From positions 62,001-126,000 of the forward strand of contig NZ_JACCBH010000001.1 of the NCBI RefSeq assembly GCF_013409745.1: DNA of 64,000 nucleotides, written 5' to 3'. Shown in pieces: positions 1 through 8,746 of the stretch (the first letter of the stretch is position 1; each line of letters begins with the position of its first letter). Under the pieces are notes generated by a model that did not search any database, was not told the origin of the DNA, and worked only from the letters and a program-made list of their open reading frames with translations. The translations under genes and the position numbers were made by a program. This DNA is from Microbacterium pseudoresistens. Lineage in GTDB: Bacteria; Actinomycetota; Actinomycetes; Actinomycetales; Microbacteriaceae.

Positions 1-1623
1 GTCGGGCCCGCGCGAGGCGTCCCACACCCGCCAGAGCAGGTCGTGGATCGTCTCGCCCCGCGCCGCGGCCGCGGCGACGTCGCGAAGAGTGGTGCCGAAG
101 CGATCCGCCGTCCGCGCCTCCGCCGTGTCGAGGAGCGTCAGCTGCGCAGGCTCGGCGAGCGCATCGCGCAGCAGCTCGCGGGCCGGGCGCGCACCGCCCT
201 CGGCGAGATGCCGATGCCGGAGCCGGGCCCTGAGCCGACGCAGACCGATGCCGTCGAGTCCGCCGAACGGCGTGCGCAGCGCCTCGGCGAGCGCATCCGG
301 CTCCCGTTCGGCGGGGGGCGTCAGCGCGAGACGCACGATGCCGAGGATCTCGCGCACCACGCCCTCGTCGCCCAGCGGCTTCTGCACTCCGGCGGCGCGC
401 GTGGGCACCTCTCGGGCCGCGAGCTCGACCGCCAGCTGCGTCACCTGGCGCGTGTCGTGGGCGATGACGGCCATGCGGTCCCACGGCACGCCGTGCACGA
501 GGTGCCATTCGCGCAGGGCGCCGGCGATGCGATCGATCTCCTCGTGCGGCGAGCCGGCATGGCAGACGGCGATCGGCGGGTCTGCGGGGCCGGACTCCGC
601 GGCGGATCCGGAGGCCCCCGCCGCGAGCATCGGGGCGCGGCGGTGCTCCACCCTGCCTCCGGCGCCGATCGCCTGGGTCACGGTGCGCGTCAGCGCCGTC
701 AGGGCCGCGTTCTGGCGGTGCGGTTCGTCGAGCACGTGCACCTCGCCCAACATGGCGGCCAGGCGGGCGAACAGTTCCGGCGCCGCGCCACGGAACGCGC
801 CGGAGGAGATGTCGGGGTCGCCATAGGCGACGACGGCGACCCCGCGTGCACGCAGTGCCGCGACGACGGCCAGTCCGCCTGCCGTGAGCTCCTGCGCATC
901 GTCGACGAGCACGGCCCGCAGCCGGCCGAGAGGTCCGAGGCGCGCGGGGCCGGCCGAGCGCAGGATCGCGGCGGACTCCGCGAGCAGATCGGCGGCGTCG
1001 CGGTGCGTCGAGCGGGCTCCGTCGAGAACGCGGCGGTAGTCGCGGATGAACGAGGCCACCGCCTGCCATGCCGGGCGCGGGGATCGGCTCAGCTCGGCGG
1101 GCGAGACGCCCAGCTCGGTGCACTCCGAGAGGAAGGCGCGCAGCTCGGAGCGGAACACGCGAGACGAACGGACCGGAGCGGCGAGATCGTCGGGCCAGCG
1201 CGATGCGCCGTGCTCCTCGTCGATCGCATCGCCGGCAAGGATATCGCCGAGCAGGCGGTCCTGATCGGCGCCGGTCAGCAGCGCGGGCGGCTCCTGCCCG
1301 TCGGCCACCATCGCGCCGCGGACCACCTGGAACGCGAAGGATCCGAGCGACCGCGCCAGTGGCCCGGGAGTGGCCGACTCGATCCGGACGCCCAGCACAT
1401 CCCGCAGCGCGGTCGCTGCCTGCCTGCTGGGGGTGAGCACGAGCAGCTCATCGGGCGGGAGGCCCGCACCGATCAGCCGGGCCACTCGTTCGACGAGAGC
1501 ATGGGTCTTGCCCGTGCCGGGGCCGCCGATCACCGTGCCCGAGGCCGCCACGGGGAGCAGGACGGCGTCGCGCTGTCGGAGGTCTTCGGGCATGTCGTCC
1601 ACGCTATCCGCCGCGGCCGACAT
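1..1623 (-). CDS. adnA: AdnA-like UvrD-family helicase/nuclease, C-terminal part outside window
   Basis: Superfamily 1 ATP-dependent DNA helicase, read for 541 codons without a stop; the gene runs off the left edge. Seen: Walker A GGPGTGKT at about residues 33-40, a Walker B of the unusual form VLVDDAQE near residue 243, then LDEPHRQN and the motif WDRMAVIAHDTRQ, which resemble motor-domain blocks of AdnA. In mycobacteria AdnA pairs with AdnB in a RecBCD-like complex that resects double-strand breaks; the nuclease domain would lie beyond the edge. The ATG at 1623 has GGAGAG just upstream; GTG 1602 and ATG 1593 are in-frame alternatives. The DUF3107 to RhlE neighbours, as in Mycobacterium, support AdnA over a generic UvrD. 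The AdnA identity is an inference from motif style and synteny; the helicase call is firm. Confidence 0.8.
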   Translation of the reverse strand, partial: MSAAADSVDDMPEDLRQRDAVLLPVAASGTVIGGPGTGKTHALVERVARLIGAGLPPDELLVLTPSRQAATALRDVLGVRIESATPGPLARSLGSFAFQVVRGAMVADGQEPPALLTGADQDRLLGDILAGDAIDEEHGASRWPDDLAAPVRSSRVFRSELRAFLSECTELGVSPAELSRSPRPAWQAVASFIRDYRRVLDGARSTHRDAADLLAESAAILRSAGPARLGPLGRLRAVLVDDAQELTAGGLAVVAALRARGVAVVAYGDPDISSGAFRGAAPELFARLAAMLGEVHVLDEPHRQNAALTALTRTVTQAIGAGGRVEHRRAPMLAAGASGSAAESGPADPPIAVCHAGSPHEEIDRIAGALREWHLVHGVPWDRMAVIAHDTRQVTQLAVELAAREVPTRAAGVQKPLGDEGVVREILGIVRLALTPPAEREPDALAEALRTPFGGLDGIGLRRLRARLRHRHLAEGGARPARELLRDALAEPAQLTLLDTAEARTADRFGTTLRDVAAAAARGETIHDLLWRVWDASRGPD

Positions 1624-1685
1624 CGCTCTCCGCGAACGCGGCGCATTCGGGGCCGCGCCCCGGTCTCCGTGTCACCCGCCCGCGA

Positions 1686-1691
1686 TAGAGT
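1686..1691 (+). promoter_or_regulatory. candidate -10 (TAGAGT) for the DUF3107 gene
   Basis: TAGAGT lies 33 nt before the GTG start, leaving room for a short leader with the AAGGAG ribosome-binding site at 1712-1717. No convincing -35 is seen. Confidence 0.35.
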
Positions 1692-1724
1692 TGCCGGAGT
1701 CATCGACCTGCAAGGAGTGCACGC

Positions 1725-1949
1725 GTGGAAATCCGCATCGGCATCATCAACACCGGCCGCGAACTGAGCTTCGAGACCAGCACCGGCGCCGACGAGGTGC
1801 GCAGCCAGGTCACCGCCGCACTCGACCAGAACGCCAGCCACGTCACGTTCTCGGACGTCAAGGGCAACTCGTACATCGTCCCCACCGCCAACCTCGGCTA
1901 CGTCGAACTCGGCACCGAGGAATCGCGTCGCGTGGGCTTCGTGGCCTGA
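1725..1949 (+). CDS. DUF3107 family protein (TB9.4-like)
   Basis: Seventy-four residues matching the small, highly conserved actinobacterial DUF3107 family, whose M. tuberculosis member Rv3208A is called TB9.4. The GTG start is set by AAGGAG 7 nt upstream, and the protein opens MEIRIGI. It has no Cys, no membrane segment and no recognisable catalytic motif; the fold is probably a small alpha/beta domain (inference). Function is unknown in the family. It lies 6 nt before a small membrane protein gene on the same strand and opposite the AdnA-like gene, an arrangement also found in mycobacteria. Confidence 0.9.
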   Translation: MEIRIGIINTGRELSFETSTGADEVRSQVTAALDQNASHVTFSDVKGNSYIVPTANLGYVELGTEESRRVGFVA

Positions 1950-1955
1950 CCGGCG

Positions 1956-2243
1956 ATGTACATCCTCCTGGCGCTCATCGCCGCGTGCGCCCTCGGCGTC
2001 GCGGTGCACTATCTCATGCGCGGCCGTGAGCTGCGCGGGGTCGCGCTCGTGCCCGCCGTATCGACGGCGGTCGCGGCGGCCGGCTACGCGATCGGGCAGT
2101 GGGCGGGCCTCGGCGAAGACAACGCATGGCTCTGGCTGATCTCGGTCGGCGGCGGCATCGTGGCCGGCGTGGTCGTCGCGGTCGCCGTCAGCACCGCGCG
2201 CGCCCGGTCCGATGAACGGCTCAGGGCGTCGCTGGGCATCTGA
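1956..2243 (+). CDS. small integral membrane protein, unknown function
   Basis: Ninety-five residues with three hydrophobic segments at about 1-18, 28-48 and 58-80, and an Arg-rich tail (TARARSDERLRASLGI) that should face the cytoplasm. It starts 6 nt after DUF3107 and is probably co-transcribed with it. Position matches M. tuberculosis Rv3209, but I see no sequence feature that assigns a role. Confidence 0.75.
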   Translation: MYILLALIAACALGVAVHYLMRGRELRGVALVPAVSTAVAAAGYAIGQWAGLGEDNAWLWLISVGGGIVAGVVVAVAVSTARARSDERLRASLGI

Positions 2244-2279
2244 GCCCGGAACGGCAGAGGACCAGACGAGGGCTCCGCG

Positions 2280-2990
2280 TCAGGACGCCAGACCCATCGC
2301 GTCCATCCGGCGCGCGTGGGCGCCCATGAGCTCGGCGAAGACCGGCTCGAGCTGCTCGTCGTCCTCTCCCGGCCGGCTCTCGCGCAGCGCCGCGCGTGCG
2401 ACGAGCAGCGTGTCGCCGACGAGGCGGCGCCCCCACATCGACAGGAGGGATCGCCACTCCTCGTCGCTGGAGATCGTCGCCTGGATGATGTCGACGATCT
2501 CGTCGCGCTGCACGTCGGCGCCGAGGATCGCCACGACGCGGGCGCCGATGTCTCCATAGCTCGACGCCAGGGCGCAGTAGAAGTCGTCGAGCATGCCCGA
2601 CGTGAGATGCACGGCGAGCAGCGTCTCACGCGGGCGCACACCGATCGTCTTGCCGCGGAACGCGTCGAGCTGTTCGCGGAACGGCAGCATCACGTCGGTG
2701 GGGTCGCCGGAGCGCTCGCGGATGATCGCGACGATGCCGCGATGCTTGTCGAGCGCGGCCCCCGCGGCGCGCGAGAGCGCCTCCTTCTCGGCGAGCTCGG
2801 GCGTCGCGCGGATGAGCCGGGTCAGCGTCTCGAAATATCCCAGCTGCAGGTACGCAGCCTGGCCGAGGAAGGTGTCGAGTTCGGGGGCGAGCTCGGCGAA
2901 GTCGACGCGCGTCGCACCGCCCTCGTCCCCGCGCGAGCGCAACGTGAACGTCCGCGACGGCTTCTTGCGCTGCCAGAACCACCTCACCAC
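2280..2990 (-). CDS. ferritin-like fold protein (MiaE_2-type)
   Basis: 236 residues, mostly helical and soluble. The pattern of helices with scattered E, D and H (for example FAELAPELDTFLGQAAYLQLGYFETLTRL near residues 31-60) and the position before rhlE fit the actinobacterial ferritin-like/MiaE_2 family (M. tuberculosis Rv3210c). Members are often annotated as hydroxylase-like, but the canonical ExxH diiron ligand pairs are not obvious here, so catalytic activity is doubtful. The gene is convergent with the DUF3107 pair and divergent from rhlE across about 190 nt. Confidence 0.7.
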   Translation of the reverse strand: MVRWFWQRKKPSRTFTLRSRGDEGGATRVDFAELAPELDTFLGQAAYLQLGYFETLTRLIRATPELAEKEALSRAAGAALDKHRGIVAIIRERSGDPTDVMLPFREQLDAFRGKTIGVRPRETLLAVHLTSGMLDDFYCALASSYGDIGARVVAILGADVQRDEIVDIIQATISSDEEWRSLLSMWGRRLVGDTLLVARAALRESRPGEDDEQLEPVFAELMGAHARRMDAMGLAS

Positions 2991-3059
2991 CCGCTCAGCC
3001 TACTCGGGAGGCCTGGGCGCCGCGGAGCATCCCGGAACGGCTGGGGGACGGCTCTCCGG

Positions 3060-3065
3060 TAGGCT
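3060..3065 (+). promoter_or_regulatory. candidate -10 (TAGGCT) with long leader for rhlE
   Basis: TAGGCT at 3060-3065 precedes the helicase start by about 117 nt. The same hexamer precedes the second DEAD-box gene at similar distance, as well as gltA and the DHA2 exporter gene. A long leader in front of a DEAD-box helicase gene suggests post-transcriptional control. Confidence 0.4.
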
Positions 3066-3181
3066 GGGGATGCTCCGGCATCGGATCGGGGCCCCGCGCC
3101 TGTGCATGGAGAAACGGCGTGGATCCATCATCGAGGCGGGCCCCTCGATCCTCGACGGGCCGCCGGACAGGCAGTACTGCA

Positions 3182-4696
3182 GTGACGACTTTCGCCGAAC
3201 TCGGCATCGATCAGGACATCGTCGACGCCCTCGCGGCCAAGGGCATCGTGGACGCGTTCCCCATCCAGGAGCAGACGATCCCGCTGGGCCTTCCCGGTCA
3301 GGACATCATCGGCCAGGCCAAGACCGGCACCGGCAAGACCTTCGGATTCGGCATCCCCGTCGTGCAGCGCCTCGGCCTGAACCCGGAGCCCGGCGTGAAG
3401 GCGCTCATCGTCGTGCCGACCCGCGAGCTCGCTGTGCAGGTGTACGAAGACATCGACCTGCTCACCTCAGGCCGCTCGACCAGCGTGGTCGCCATCTACG
3501 GAGGCAAGGCGTACGAGGGCCAGATCGAGCAGCTCAAGGCTGGCGCGCAGATCGTCGTCGGCACCCCTGGTCGCCTCATCGACCTCGCCGGCCAGCGTCT
3601 GCTCGACCTCTCGCACGCGACAGAGGTCGTGCTCGACGAGGCCGACAAGATGCTCGATCTCGGCTTCCTCCCCGACATCGAGAAGATCTTCGCCAAGGTT
3701 CCCGCGATCCGCCACACGCAGCTGTTCTCGGCGACGATGCCCGGCCCGATCGTCACACTCGCGCGCCGCTTCATGTCGAGCCCGATCCACATCCGCGCGA
3801 ACGACCCCGACGAGGGGCTCACGCAGGCGAACATCCGCCATCTCGTGTACCGGGCGCACTCGCTCGACAAGGACGAGGTCATCTCGCGCATCCTGCAGGC
3901 CGAGGGCCGCGGCAAGACCGTGATCTTCACCCGCACCAAGCGCGCCGCGCAGCGTCTGGTGGACGAGCTCGGCGACCGCGGTTTCAGCGTCGGCGGCGTG
4001 CACGGCGACATGGGCCAGGAGCAGCGCGAGCGCTCGATGGCCGCGTTCAAGGCGGGTAAGCGCGACGTGCTCGTCGCCACCGACGTCGCCGCCCGCGGCA
4101 TCGACGTCGACGACGTCACGCACGTGATCAACCACACCATCCCCGACGATGAGAAGACCTACCTGCACCGCGCGGGGCGCACGGGCCGTGCGGGCAAGAC
4201 GGGCATCGCCGTGACGTTCGTGGACTGGGAGGACCTGCACAAGTGGGCCCTCATCAACCGCGCACTCGACTTCGGCCAGCCCGAGCCGATCGAGACCTAC
4301 TCGTCGAGCCCGCACCTGTACACCGACCTCGACATCCCCGAGGGCACCAAGGGCCGGCTGAACACGGCTCCCAAGACGCAGAGCACCAAGACCCGCCGTC
4401 CGGAGAAGGCCGCCGACGCCGCGGAGAAGCAGGGAGATGGAGGAACGACTCGCCGCCGTCGCCGCCGTCGCCGCGCGGAAGATGCCGAGCACGTCGGCGC
4501 GAGCTTCGTCGAGGGATCCGACAAGGGCTCTTCCGACGACGCGCAGAACGCCGCCGACCGGGATGCCGACGGGGCCGGCACGCACGACGGCCAGGGCGCC
4601 GAGCACCACGACGGCAAGTCGGCTCCTCAGCGCCGCCGCCGACGTCGCCGTCGCGGCAACGGGTCAGGCGCGGCCGGGGCCCCCGCCGGAGCCTGA
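3182..4696 (+). CDS. rhlE: DEAD-box ATP-dependent RNA helicase (RhlE type)
   Basis: 504-residue RNA helicase. Q motif FPIQEQT near residue 27, Walker A AKTGTGKT 46-53, PTRELA 79-84, TPGR 128-131, DEAD 152-155, SAT 183-185, VATDVAARGID and HRAGRTGRAG complete the two RecA-like domains. The C-terminal 120 residues are low complexity with two Arg runs (around RRRRRRRRAED and before the end), a basic tail that in this family binds RNA. The start is GTG 3182 (MTTFAELGID), since family members begin shortly before FAELG; an upstream in-frame GTG at 3119 would add 21 residues with no conservation. It probably unwinds rRNA or mRNA structure during ribosome assembly and cold growth (family knowledge). 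Synteny with Rv3211 supports the name. Confidence 0.93.
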   Translation: MTTFAELGIDQDIVDALAAKGIVDAFPIQEQTIPLGLPGQDIIGQAKTGTGKTFGFGIPVVQRLGLNPEPGVKALIVVPTRELAVQVYEDIDLLTSGRSTSVVAIYGGKAYEGQIEQLKAGAQIVVGTPGRLIDLAGQRLLDLSHATEVVLDEADKMLDLGFLPDIEKIFAKVPAIRHTQLFSATMPGPIVTLARRFMSSPIHIRANDPDEGLTQANIRHLVYRAHSLDKDEVISRILQAEGRGKTVIFTRTKRAAQRLVDELGDRGFSVGGVHGDMGQEQRERSMAAFKAGKRDVLVATDVAARGIDVDDVTHVINHTIPDDEKTYLHRAGRTGRAGKTGIAVTFVDWEDLHKWALINRALDFGQPEPIETYSSSPHLYTDLDIPEGTKGRLNTAPKTQSTKTRRPEKAADAAEKQGDGGTTRRRRRRRRAEDAEHVGASFVEGSDKGSSDDAQNAADRDADGAGTHDGQGAEHHDGKSAPQRRRRRRRRGNGSGAAGAPAGA

Positions 4697-4740
4697 GCCT
4701 CGCGAAAGCGCTGAACCTCGCGGAGACAGGGTCATCGCGA

Positions 4741-4757
4741 ACCCGGCCGCACCGGGT
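4741..4757. terminator. hairpin between convergent rhlE and PHP genes
   Basis: ACCCGG and CCGGGT form a 6-bp perfect stem around a CCGCA loop, in the gap between two convergent stops. There is no U-tract, so it is at most a weak bidirectional terminator. Confidence 0.4.
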
Positions 4758-4760
4758 CGC

Positions 4761-5648
4761 TCAGCCGTAGACCGGTGAGCTCCCCCGCCCGCGGTCGATG
4801 ATCCGTTGCACCATCTCGTCGTCGGTCGTGTTCTCACCCGGCAGGTTGGGCTTGCCCGTGCCGTGGTAATCGCTGGATCCGGTGATGATGAGGTCGTGCT
4901 CGGCGGCGAAGGAGCGCAGCCGGCGCTTGCCCGCGGCGGTGTTCTCACGGTGCTCGATCTCGACGCCGCCCAGGCCCGCCTCGACGAGGTCGGTGAACAG
5001 CCGCTCCGATCCGCTGGCTCGCCCGGAGGTGAGGGGATGCGCGATCACCGCCACGCCGCCCGCGGCGACCACCAGCCGCACGGCGTCGCGCGGATCCGGC
5101 GCGTAGTGAGGCTCGTAGTATCCCGCCCTCGGGTGCAGGATGCCGTCGAAGGCCTCGCTCCGATCGGCGACGATCCCGCGGGCGACGAGCGCGTCGGCGA
5201 TGTGCGGGCGGCCGATCGTCGCATCCCCCGTGGTCTGCGCGAGCACGTCGTCCCAGCTGAGCGCGTGGTCGCGAGAGATGCTGCGGACGATCCGTTCGGC
5301 GCGCCCGGCCCGGTCGTCGCGGATGCGGGCGAGCTCACGTCCGAGCGCGTCATCGGCCGGATCGAAGAGATATGCCAGCACGTGCACGCTTCGCCAGCCG
5401 TCGCGCGTGGACAGCTCCATGCCGGGGATGAGCGTCATCCCGAGTCGGCGCGTGGCGCCGGCCGCCTCATCCCATCCGCTCGTCGTGTCGTGATCGGTCA
5501 GCGCCATGGTGCGAACACCCGCCTCGAAAGCCGACTGCACGACGTCGGCCGGGGTCTGCGTGCCGTCCGAACGGTTCGAGTGCAGGTGCAGATCGCTCGG
5601 CCCGTGAAAGCGCCGCCGCGCCGTCGTACTCCCCGCCACGGTGTCCAT
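4761..5648 (-). CDS. PHP-domain metal-dependent phosphoesterase
   Basis: 295 residues. PHP metal-binding signatures are clear: DLHLHSNRSDGT at about residues 19-30, ALTDHDTTSG, HVLAYLFD, and a C-terminal GSSDYHGTGKPN. The family includes the 3',5'-nucleoside bisphosphate phosphatase/RNase AM type enzymes that process nucleotide 3' ends; the substrate here is not shown. ATG 5648 (MDTVAGST) has GGGAG close upstream and puts the PHP motif near the N-terminus as usual; GTG 5693 in frame would add 15 unconserved residues. It is divergent from the endonuclease/exonuclease/phosphatase gene across 90 nt. Confidence 0.85.
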   Translation of the reverse strand: MDTVAGSTTARRRFHGPSDLHLHSNRSDGTQTPADVVQSAFEAGVRTMALTDHDTTSGWDEAAGATRRLGMTLIPGMELSTRDGWRSVHVLAYLFDPADDALGRELARIRDDRAGRAERIVRSISRDHALSWDDVLAQTTGDATIGRPHIADALVARGIVADRSEAFDGILHPRAGYYEPHYAPDPRDAVRLVVAAGGVAVIAHPLTSGRASGSERLFTDLVEAGLGGVEIEHRENTAAGKRRLRSFAAEHDLIITGSSDYHGTGKPNLPGENTTDDEMVQRIIDRGRGSSPVYG

Positions 5649-5724
5649 GACTCCCGAGCGTAGCGAGCCCGACGCTCCCGGCGTGTCCATCACGCCGGGC
5701 CAGATCCCTCACAGGCGGCTCGCC

Positions 5725-5730
5725 TAGGCT
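5725..5730 (+). promoter_or_regulatory. -10 TAGGCT, 8 nt before start (leaderless type)
   Basis: TAGGCT ends 8 nt before ATG 5739, so transcription would begin at or near the start codon. Confidence 0.45.
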
Positions 5731-5738
5731 CGGGGGCG

Positions 5739-6764
5739 ATGTTTCGGCTGCTGGGAGTACTCGTCACCGTGCTGTTCGCGATCGGCACGGCGATTGTCAC
5801 GTGGCCGCAGTTCTTCCATCTCGAGCAGACCTTCCCGGTCACTCAGCTCGTGGCATCGCGAGGGCTGCTGGTGCTCGGCTACCTGGCCGTCTTCGTGCTC
5901 GCCCTGCTTCTGCTCTTCGCCCGGCCGCTGCGCGGGTTCGCGGCCTCGATCGCGATCGTGGCCCTGCTTGGCGCCGGGGCGTCGATCGCCGTGTCGATGA
6001 TGCGCGGAGTCGACGCCGGCGCACTGCCCGACAAGAGCGAGGGCAGCGTGCGCGTGCTGTCGTGGAACACGTCGGGCGAGGCCGTCACGGCGGACGAGAT
6101 CGCCCGGACGATCCTCGACGAAGGCGCCGATATCGTGACCCTTCCCGAGACGAATGAACAGGTCGGCGAGCAGATCGCGCTGCAGCTGCGCGAGCAGGGG
6201 CACCCGATGTGGGTGCACCACGTGCAGTTCCGGCCCGACGTCGAGCGCGGGCCGGACTCGTGGCAGACCACGATCCTCATCTCCCCCGAGCTCGGCGACT
6301 ACTCGGTGATCGAGGCATCGGCCGACGGATCGAGCAACACCAGCTCGGTGCCCAGCGCCGTGGTCATGCCCGTCGATGGCGAGGGACCGACGGTGGTGGC
6401 TGTGCACGCCGTGGCCCCTCGGCCCGACGACATGGGCGGCTGGCGCGACGATCTGCGCTGGATCGCGGATCAATGCCCCGGAGGGAATGTGATCCTCGCC
6501 GGGGACTTCAACGCCACCCTCGATCACATGGCGGGGCTGGGCGTCGACGGAGGCGACATGGGCGCCTGCCTGGACGCCGCCTCGCGGTCGAGTGCAGGAG
6601 CGATCGGCACGTGGCCGACGAACATGCCCGAGCTCATCGGAGCCCCCATCGACCATGTCATGGCCACGGCGCAGTGGCGGGCGGCCGGGTCGCGCGTGCT
6701 CCCCGCATCCGGAGACGGCAGCGATCACCGCGCGCTCGTCGTGCAGCTCGAGCCCGCGGACTGA
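5739..6764 (+). CDS. membrane-anchored endonuclease/exonuclease/phosphatase family protein
   Basis: 341 residues: three N-terminal membrane segments (about 4-22, 42-64, 70-90), then an extracytoplasmic EEP domain. Catalytic blocks are VLSWNTSG, LPETNE (metal Glu), GDFNAT, IDHV and GSDHRAL. The fold covers DNase I-like nucleases, phospholipases and phosphatases; the exported active site suggests a phosphodiesterase or phospholipase acting outside the membrane (inference). The N-terminal TM triplet plus EEP layout is common in Microbacteriaceae. Confidence 0.85.
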   Translation: MFRLLGVLVTVLFAIGTAIVTWPQFFHLEQTFPVTQLVASRGLLVLGYLAVFVLALLLLFARPLRGFAASIAIVALLGAGASIAVSMMRGVDAGALPDKSEGSVRVLSWNTSGEAVTADEIARTILDEGADIVTLPETNEQVGEQIALQLREQGHPMWVHHVQFRPDVERGPDSWQTTILISPELGDYSVIEASADGSSNTSSVPSAVVMPVDGEGPTVVAVHAVAPRPDDMGGWRDDLRWIADQCPGGNVILAGDFNATLDHMAGLGVDGGDMGACLDAASRSSAGAIGTWPTNMPELIGAPIDHVMATAQWRAAGSRVLPASGDGSDHRALVVQLEPAD

Positions 6765-6806
6765 GGGTGCGGGCTGACCGACTCGGGTCGATTCCGTCGA
6801 AACGAC

Positions 6807-7196
6807 TCAGCGGCGCATTCGGACGATGAGCGCGGCGATGAGCCGCCAGCCCACGAGCAGCAGCAGAAGCGTCAGCGTGGCGACGATGACGAACGGCAAG
6901 GCCGCTCCGGCGCCGGAGAGCAGTCGCAGCAGCATGCCGCCCGCGACCGTGACGACCCAGACGGGGATACCGGTGCGAACGGGTGATGCCGGAGCGCGCC
7001 AGGCCAGCGACAGGAGCCATCCGGCGGCGAGTGCGGCGAGGAATGGCCATGCCGTCTGCAGCACACCGGCCGGATCGAGCGCCTCCGCGTGACTGGCGCG
7101 GCCGATCGTGGCGAAGACGATCACGAGCACGGCGTCGAGGAGGCAGGCGAGCGCGATGCGACTCGCCGCAGGGCGGGGGCGGATGTCTTCACTCAT
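6807..7196 (-). CDS. DUF3054 family membrane protein
   Basis: 129 residues with four hydrophobic segments (about 13-31, 45-65, 76-95, 100-122). The RPAASRIALACLLDAVLVI opening and GWLLSLAWRAP match the actinobacterial DUF3054 family, whose function is unknown. It is convergent with the EEP gene and divergent from the aminopeptidase gene. Confidence 0.8.
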   Translation of the reverse strand: MSEDIRPRPAASRIALACLLDAVLVIVFATIGRASHAEALDPAGVLQTAWPFLAALAAGWLLSLAWRAPASPVRTGIPVWVVTVAGGMLLRLLSGAGAALPFVIVATLTLLLLLVGWRLIAALIVRMRR

Positions 7197-7258
7197 GTCG
7201 CCCCGACCCTATCCCTTCCGCCCCGCCGCGGGAGAGCGGATGGTGAGACAATCGGAGG

Positions 7259-8737
7259 ATGAGCACGGGAGAACGCGACACGATCGCCACAGACACCGCC
7301 GAGCCGCAGTCCGCCGCCGAGTCGACCGCCGAGACGGCCGGAGCCGACAAGCCCGCCACGACGAGCACGAACCGGCGCCAGCCCTTCCCGCAGGGGTTCC
7401 TCGACACGATCTCGGAGGGGTGGGCCGAGCGCCCGGAGTCGTTGCCGGCGGCTCGTGCGCAGGCCCCCTACGCTGCCGCGCGCCGTGCGAAGCTCTCGGC
7501 CGCGTTCCCCGGTAAGCGCCTTGTGATCCCGGCTGGATCGTACAAGCAGCGCAGCAACGACACCGACTATCCGTTCCGCGCCCACTCCGCCTTCGCGCAC
7601 CTCACCGGATGGGCGACCGAGGCCGAGCCCGATTCGATGCTCGTGTTCGAGCCGACCTCGTCCGACGCCGACGGCGAGAGTCACGAGGTGACCCTGTACT
7701 TCCGCGAGCGCGCCGACCGCACCACGAGCGAGTTCTACTCGGATGCGACGATCGGCGAGTTCTGGATCGGCCCGCGCCCGTCGCTGGCCGGCGTCGCCGC
7801 CGATCTCGCGATCGCCACGGCGCACCTCGACGATTTCGCCGCAACGGACGGCGACCTCGTCGTCGGCGCGGATGACGACCTCACCCGGTTCGTGTCCGAG
7901 CTGCGCCTGGTGAAGGACGAGTTCGAGATCGCCGAGATGCGCGGCGCCGTGGCCGTGACGGCCGCGGGTTTCGACGACATCATCCGCGATCTCCCGCGCG
8001 CCGTCGCGCATCCGCGCGGTGAGCGCATCGTGGAAGGCGTGTTCCATCAGCGCGCCCGCAGCGACGGCAACTGGGAGGGGTACGACACCATCGCCGCGGC
8101 CGGACCGCACGCGTGCTACCTGCACTGGACCCGCAACGACGGCGCCGTGCTCCCCGGCGACCTCATCCTCATCGACGCCGGCGCCGAGGCCGACAGCCTC
8201 TACACCGCCGACATCACGCGTACCCTGCCCGTGTCGGGAACGTTCACCGAAGTGCAGCGTCGCGTCTACGAGACCGTGCGCGAGGCCGCGGACTCCGCTT
8301 TCTCCGCCGCACGCCCCGGCGTGAAGTTCCGCGAGGTGCACGAGGCCGCGATGCGGGTGCTCGCGACGCGCACCGCGGAATGGGGGATCCTGCCCGTGAC
8401 CGCCGAGGAGGCGTTGGACGCCGACAAGGGCGGCCAGCACCGCCGCTACATGGTGCACGGCACGAGTCACCACCTCGGGATCGACGTGCACGACTGCGCA
8501 CAGGCGCGTCGCGAGATGTACTACGACGGCATCCTCGAGCCCGGCATGGTGTTCACGATCGAGCCGGGACTGTACTTCCAGATCGACGACCTCACCGTGC
8601 CCGAGGAATTGCGCGGCATCGGCGTGCGCATCGAGGACGACATCCTCATGACCGCCGACGGACCGGTGAACCTCTCGGCGGACATTCCGCGCACGGCCGA
8701 CGACGTCGAGGCGTGGATGGCGCGGCTGCAGGGCTGA
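7259..8737 (+). CDS. pepP: aminopeptidase P family protein (Xaa-Pro aminopeptidase)
   Basis: 492-residue M24B metallopeptidase that removes N-terminal residues before proline. The N-terminal AMP_N domain follows a variable Ala/Thr-rich leader of about 35 residues. The pita-bread catalytic domain shows the metal ligands in DAGAEADSLYTADITRT (two Asp), VHGTSHHLGIDVHD (His), IEPGLYF (Glu) and VRIEDDIL (Glu), so it should be active with two Mn or Zn ions. GGAGG abuts the ATG and GACAAT sits 6 nt upstream of it, so the mRNA may be leaderless. The next gene begins 9 nt after the stop. Confidence 0.93.
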   Translation: MSTGERDTIATDTAEPQSAAESTAETAGADKPATTSTNRRQPFPQGFLDTISEGWAERPESLPAARAQAPYAAARRAKLSAAFPGKRLVIPAGSYKQRSNDTDYPFRAHSAFAHLTGWATEAEPDSMLVFEPTSSDADGESHEVTLYFRERADRTTSEFYSDATIGEFWIGPRPSLAGVAADLAIATAHLDDFAATDGDLVVGADDDLTRFVSELRLVKDEFEIAEMRGAVAVTAAGFDDIIRDLPRAVAHPRGERIVEGVFHQRARSDGNWEGYDTIAAAGPHACYLHWTRNDGAVLPGDLILIDAGAEADSLYTADITRTLPVSGTFTEVQRRVYETVREAADSAFSAARPGVKFREVHEAAMRVLATRTAEWGILPVTAEEALDADKGGQHRRYMVHGTSHHLGIDVHDCAQARREMYYDGILEPGMVFTIEPGLYFQIDDLTVPEELRGIGVRIEDDILMTADGPVNLSADIPRTADDVEAWMARLQG

Positions 8738-8746
8738 GCCCCCGCC

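Noticed and set aside
43..1767. Long plus-strand open frame of 574 codons at the left edge
   Set aside because: It is antisense to the AdnA-like gene, has Arg/Gly/His-rich composition typical of high-GC shadow frames and no domain.
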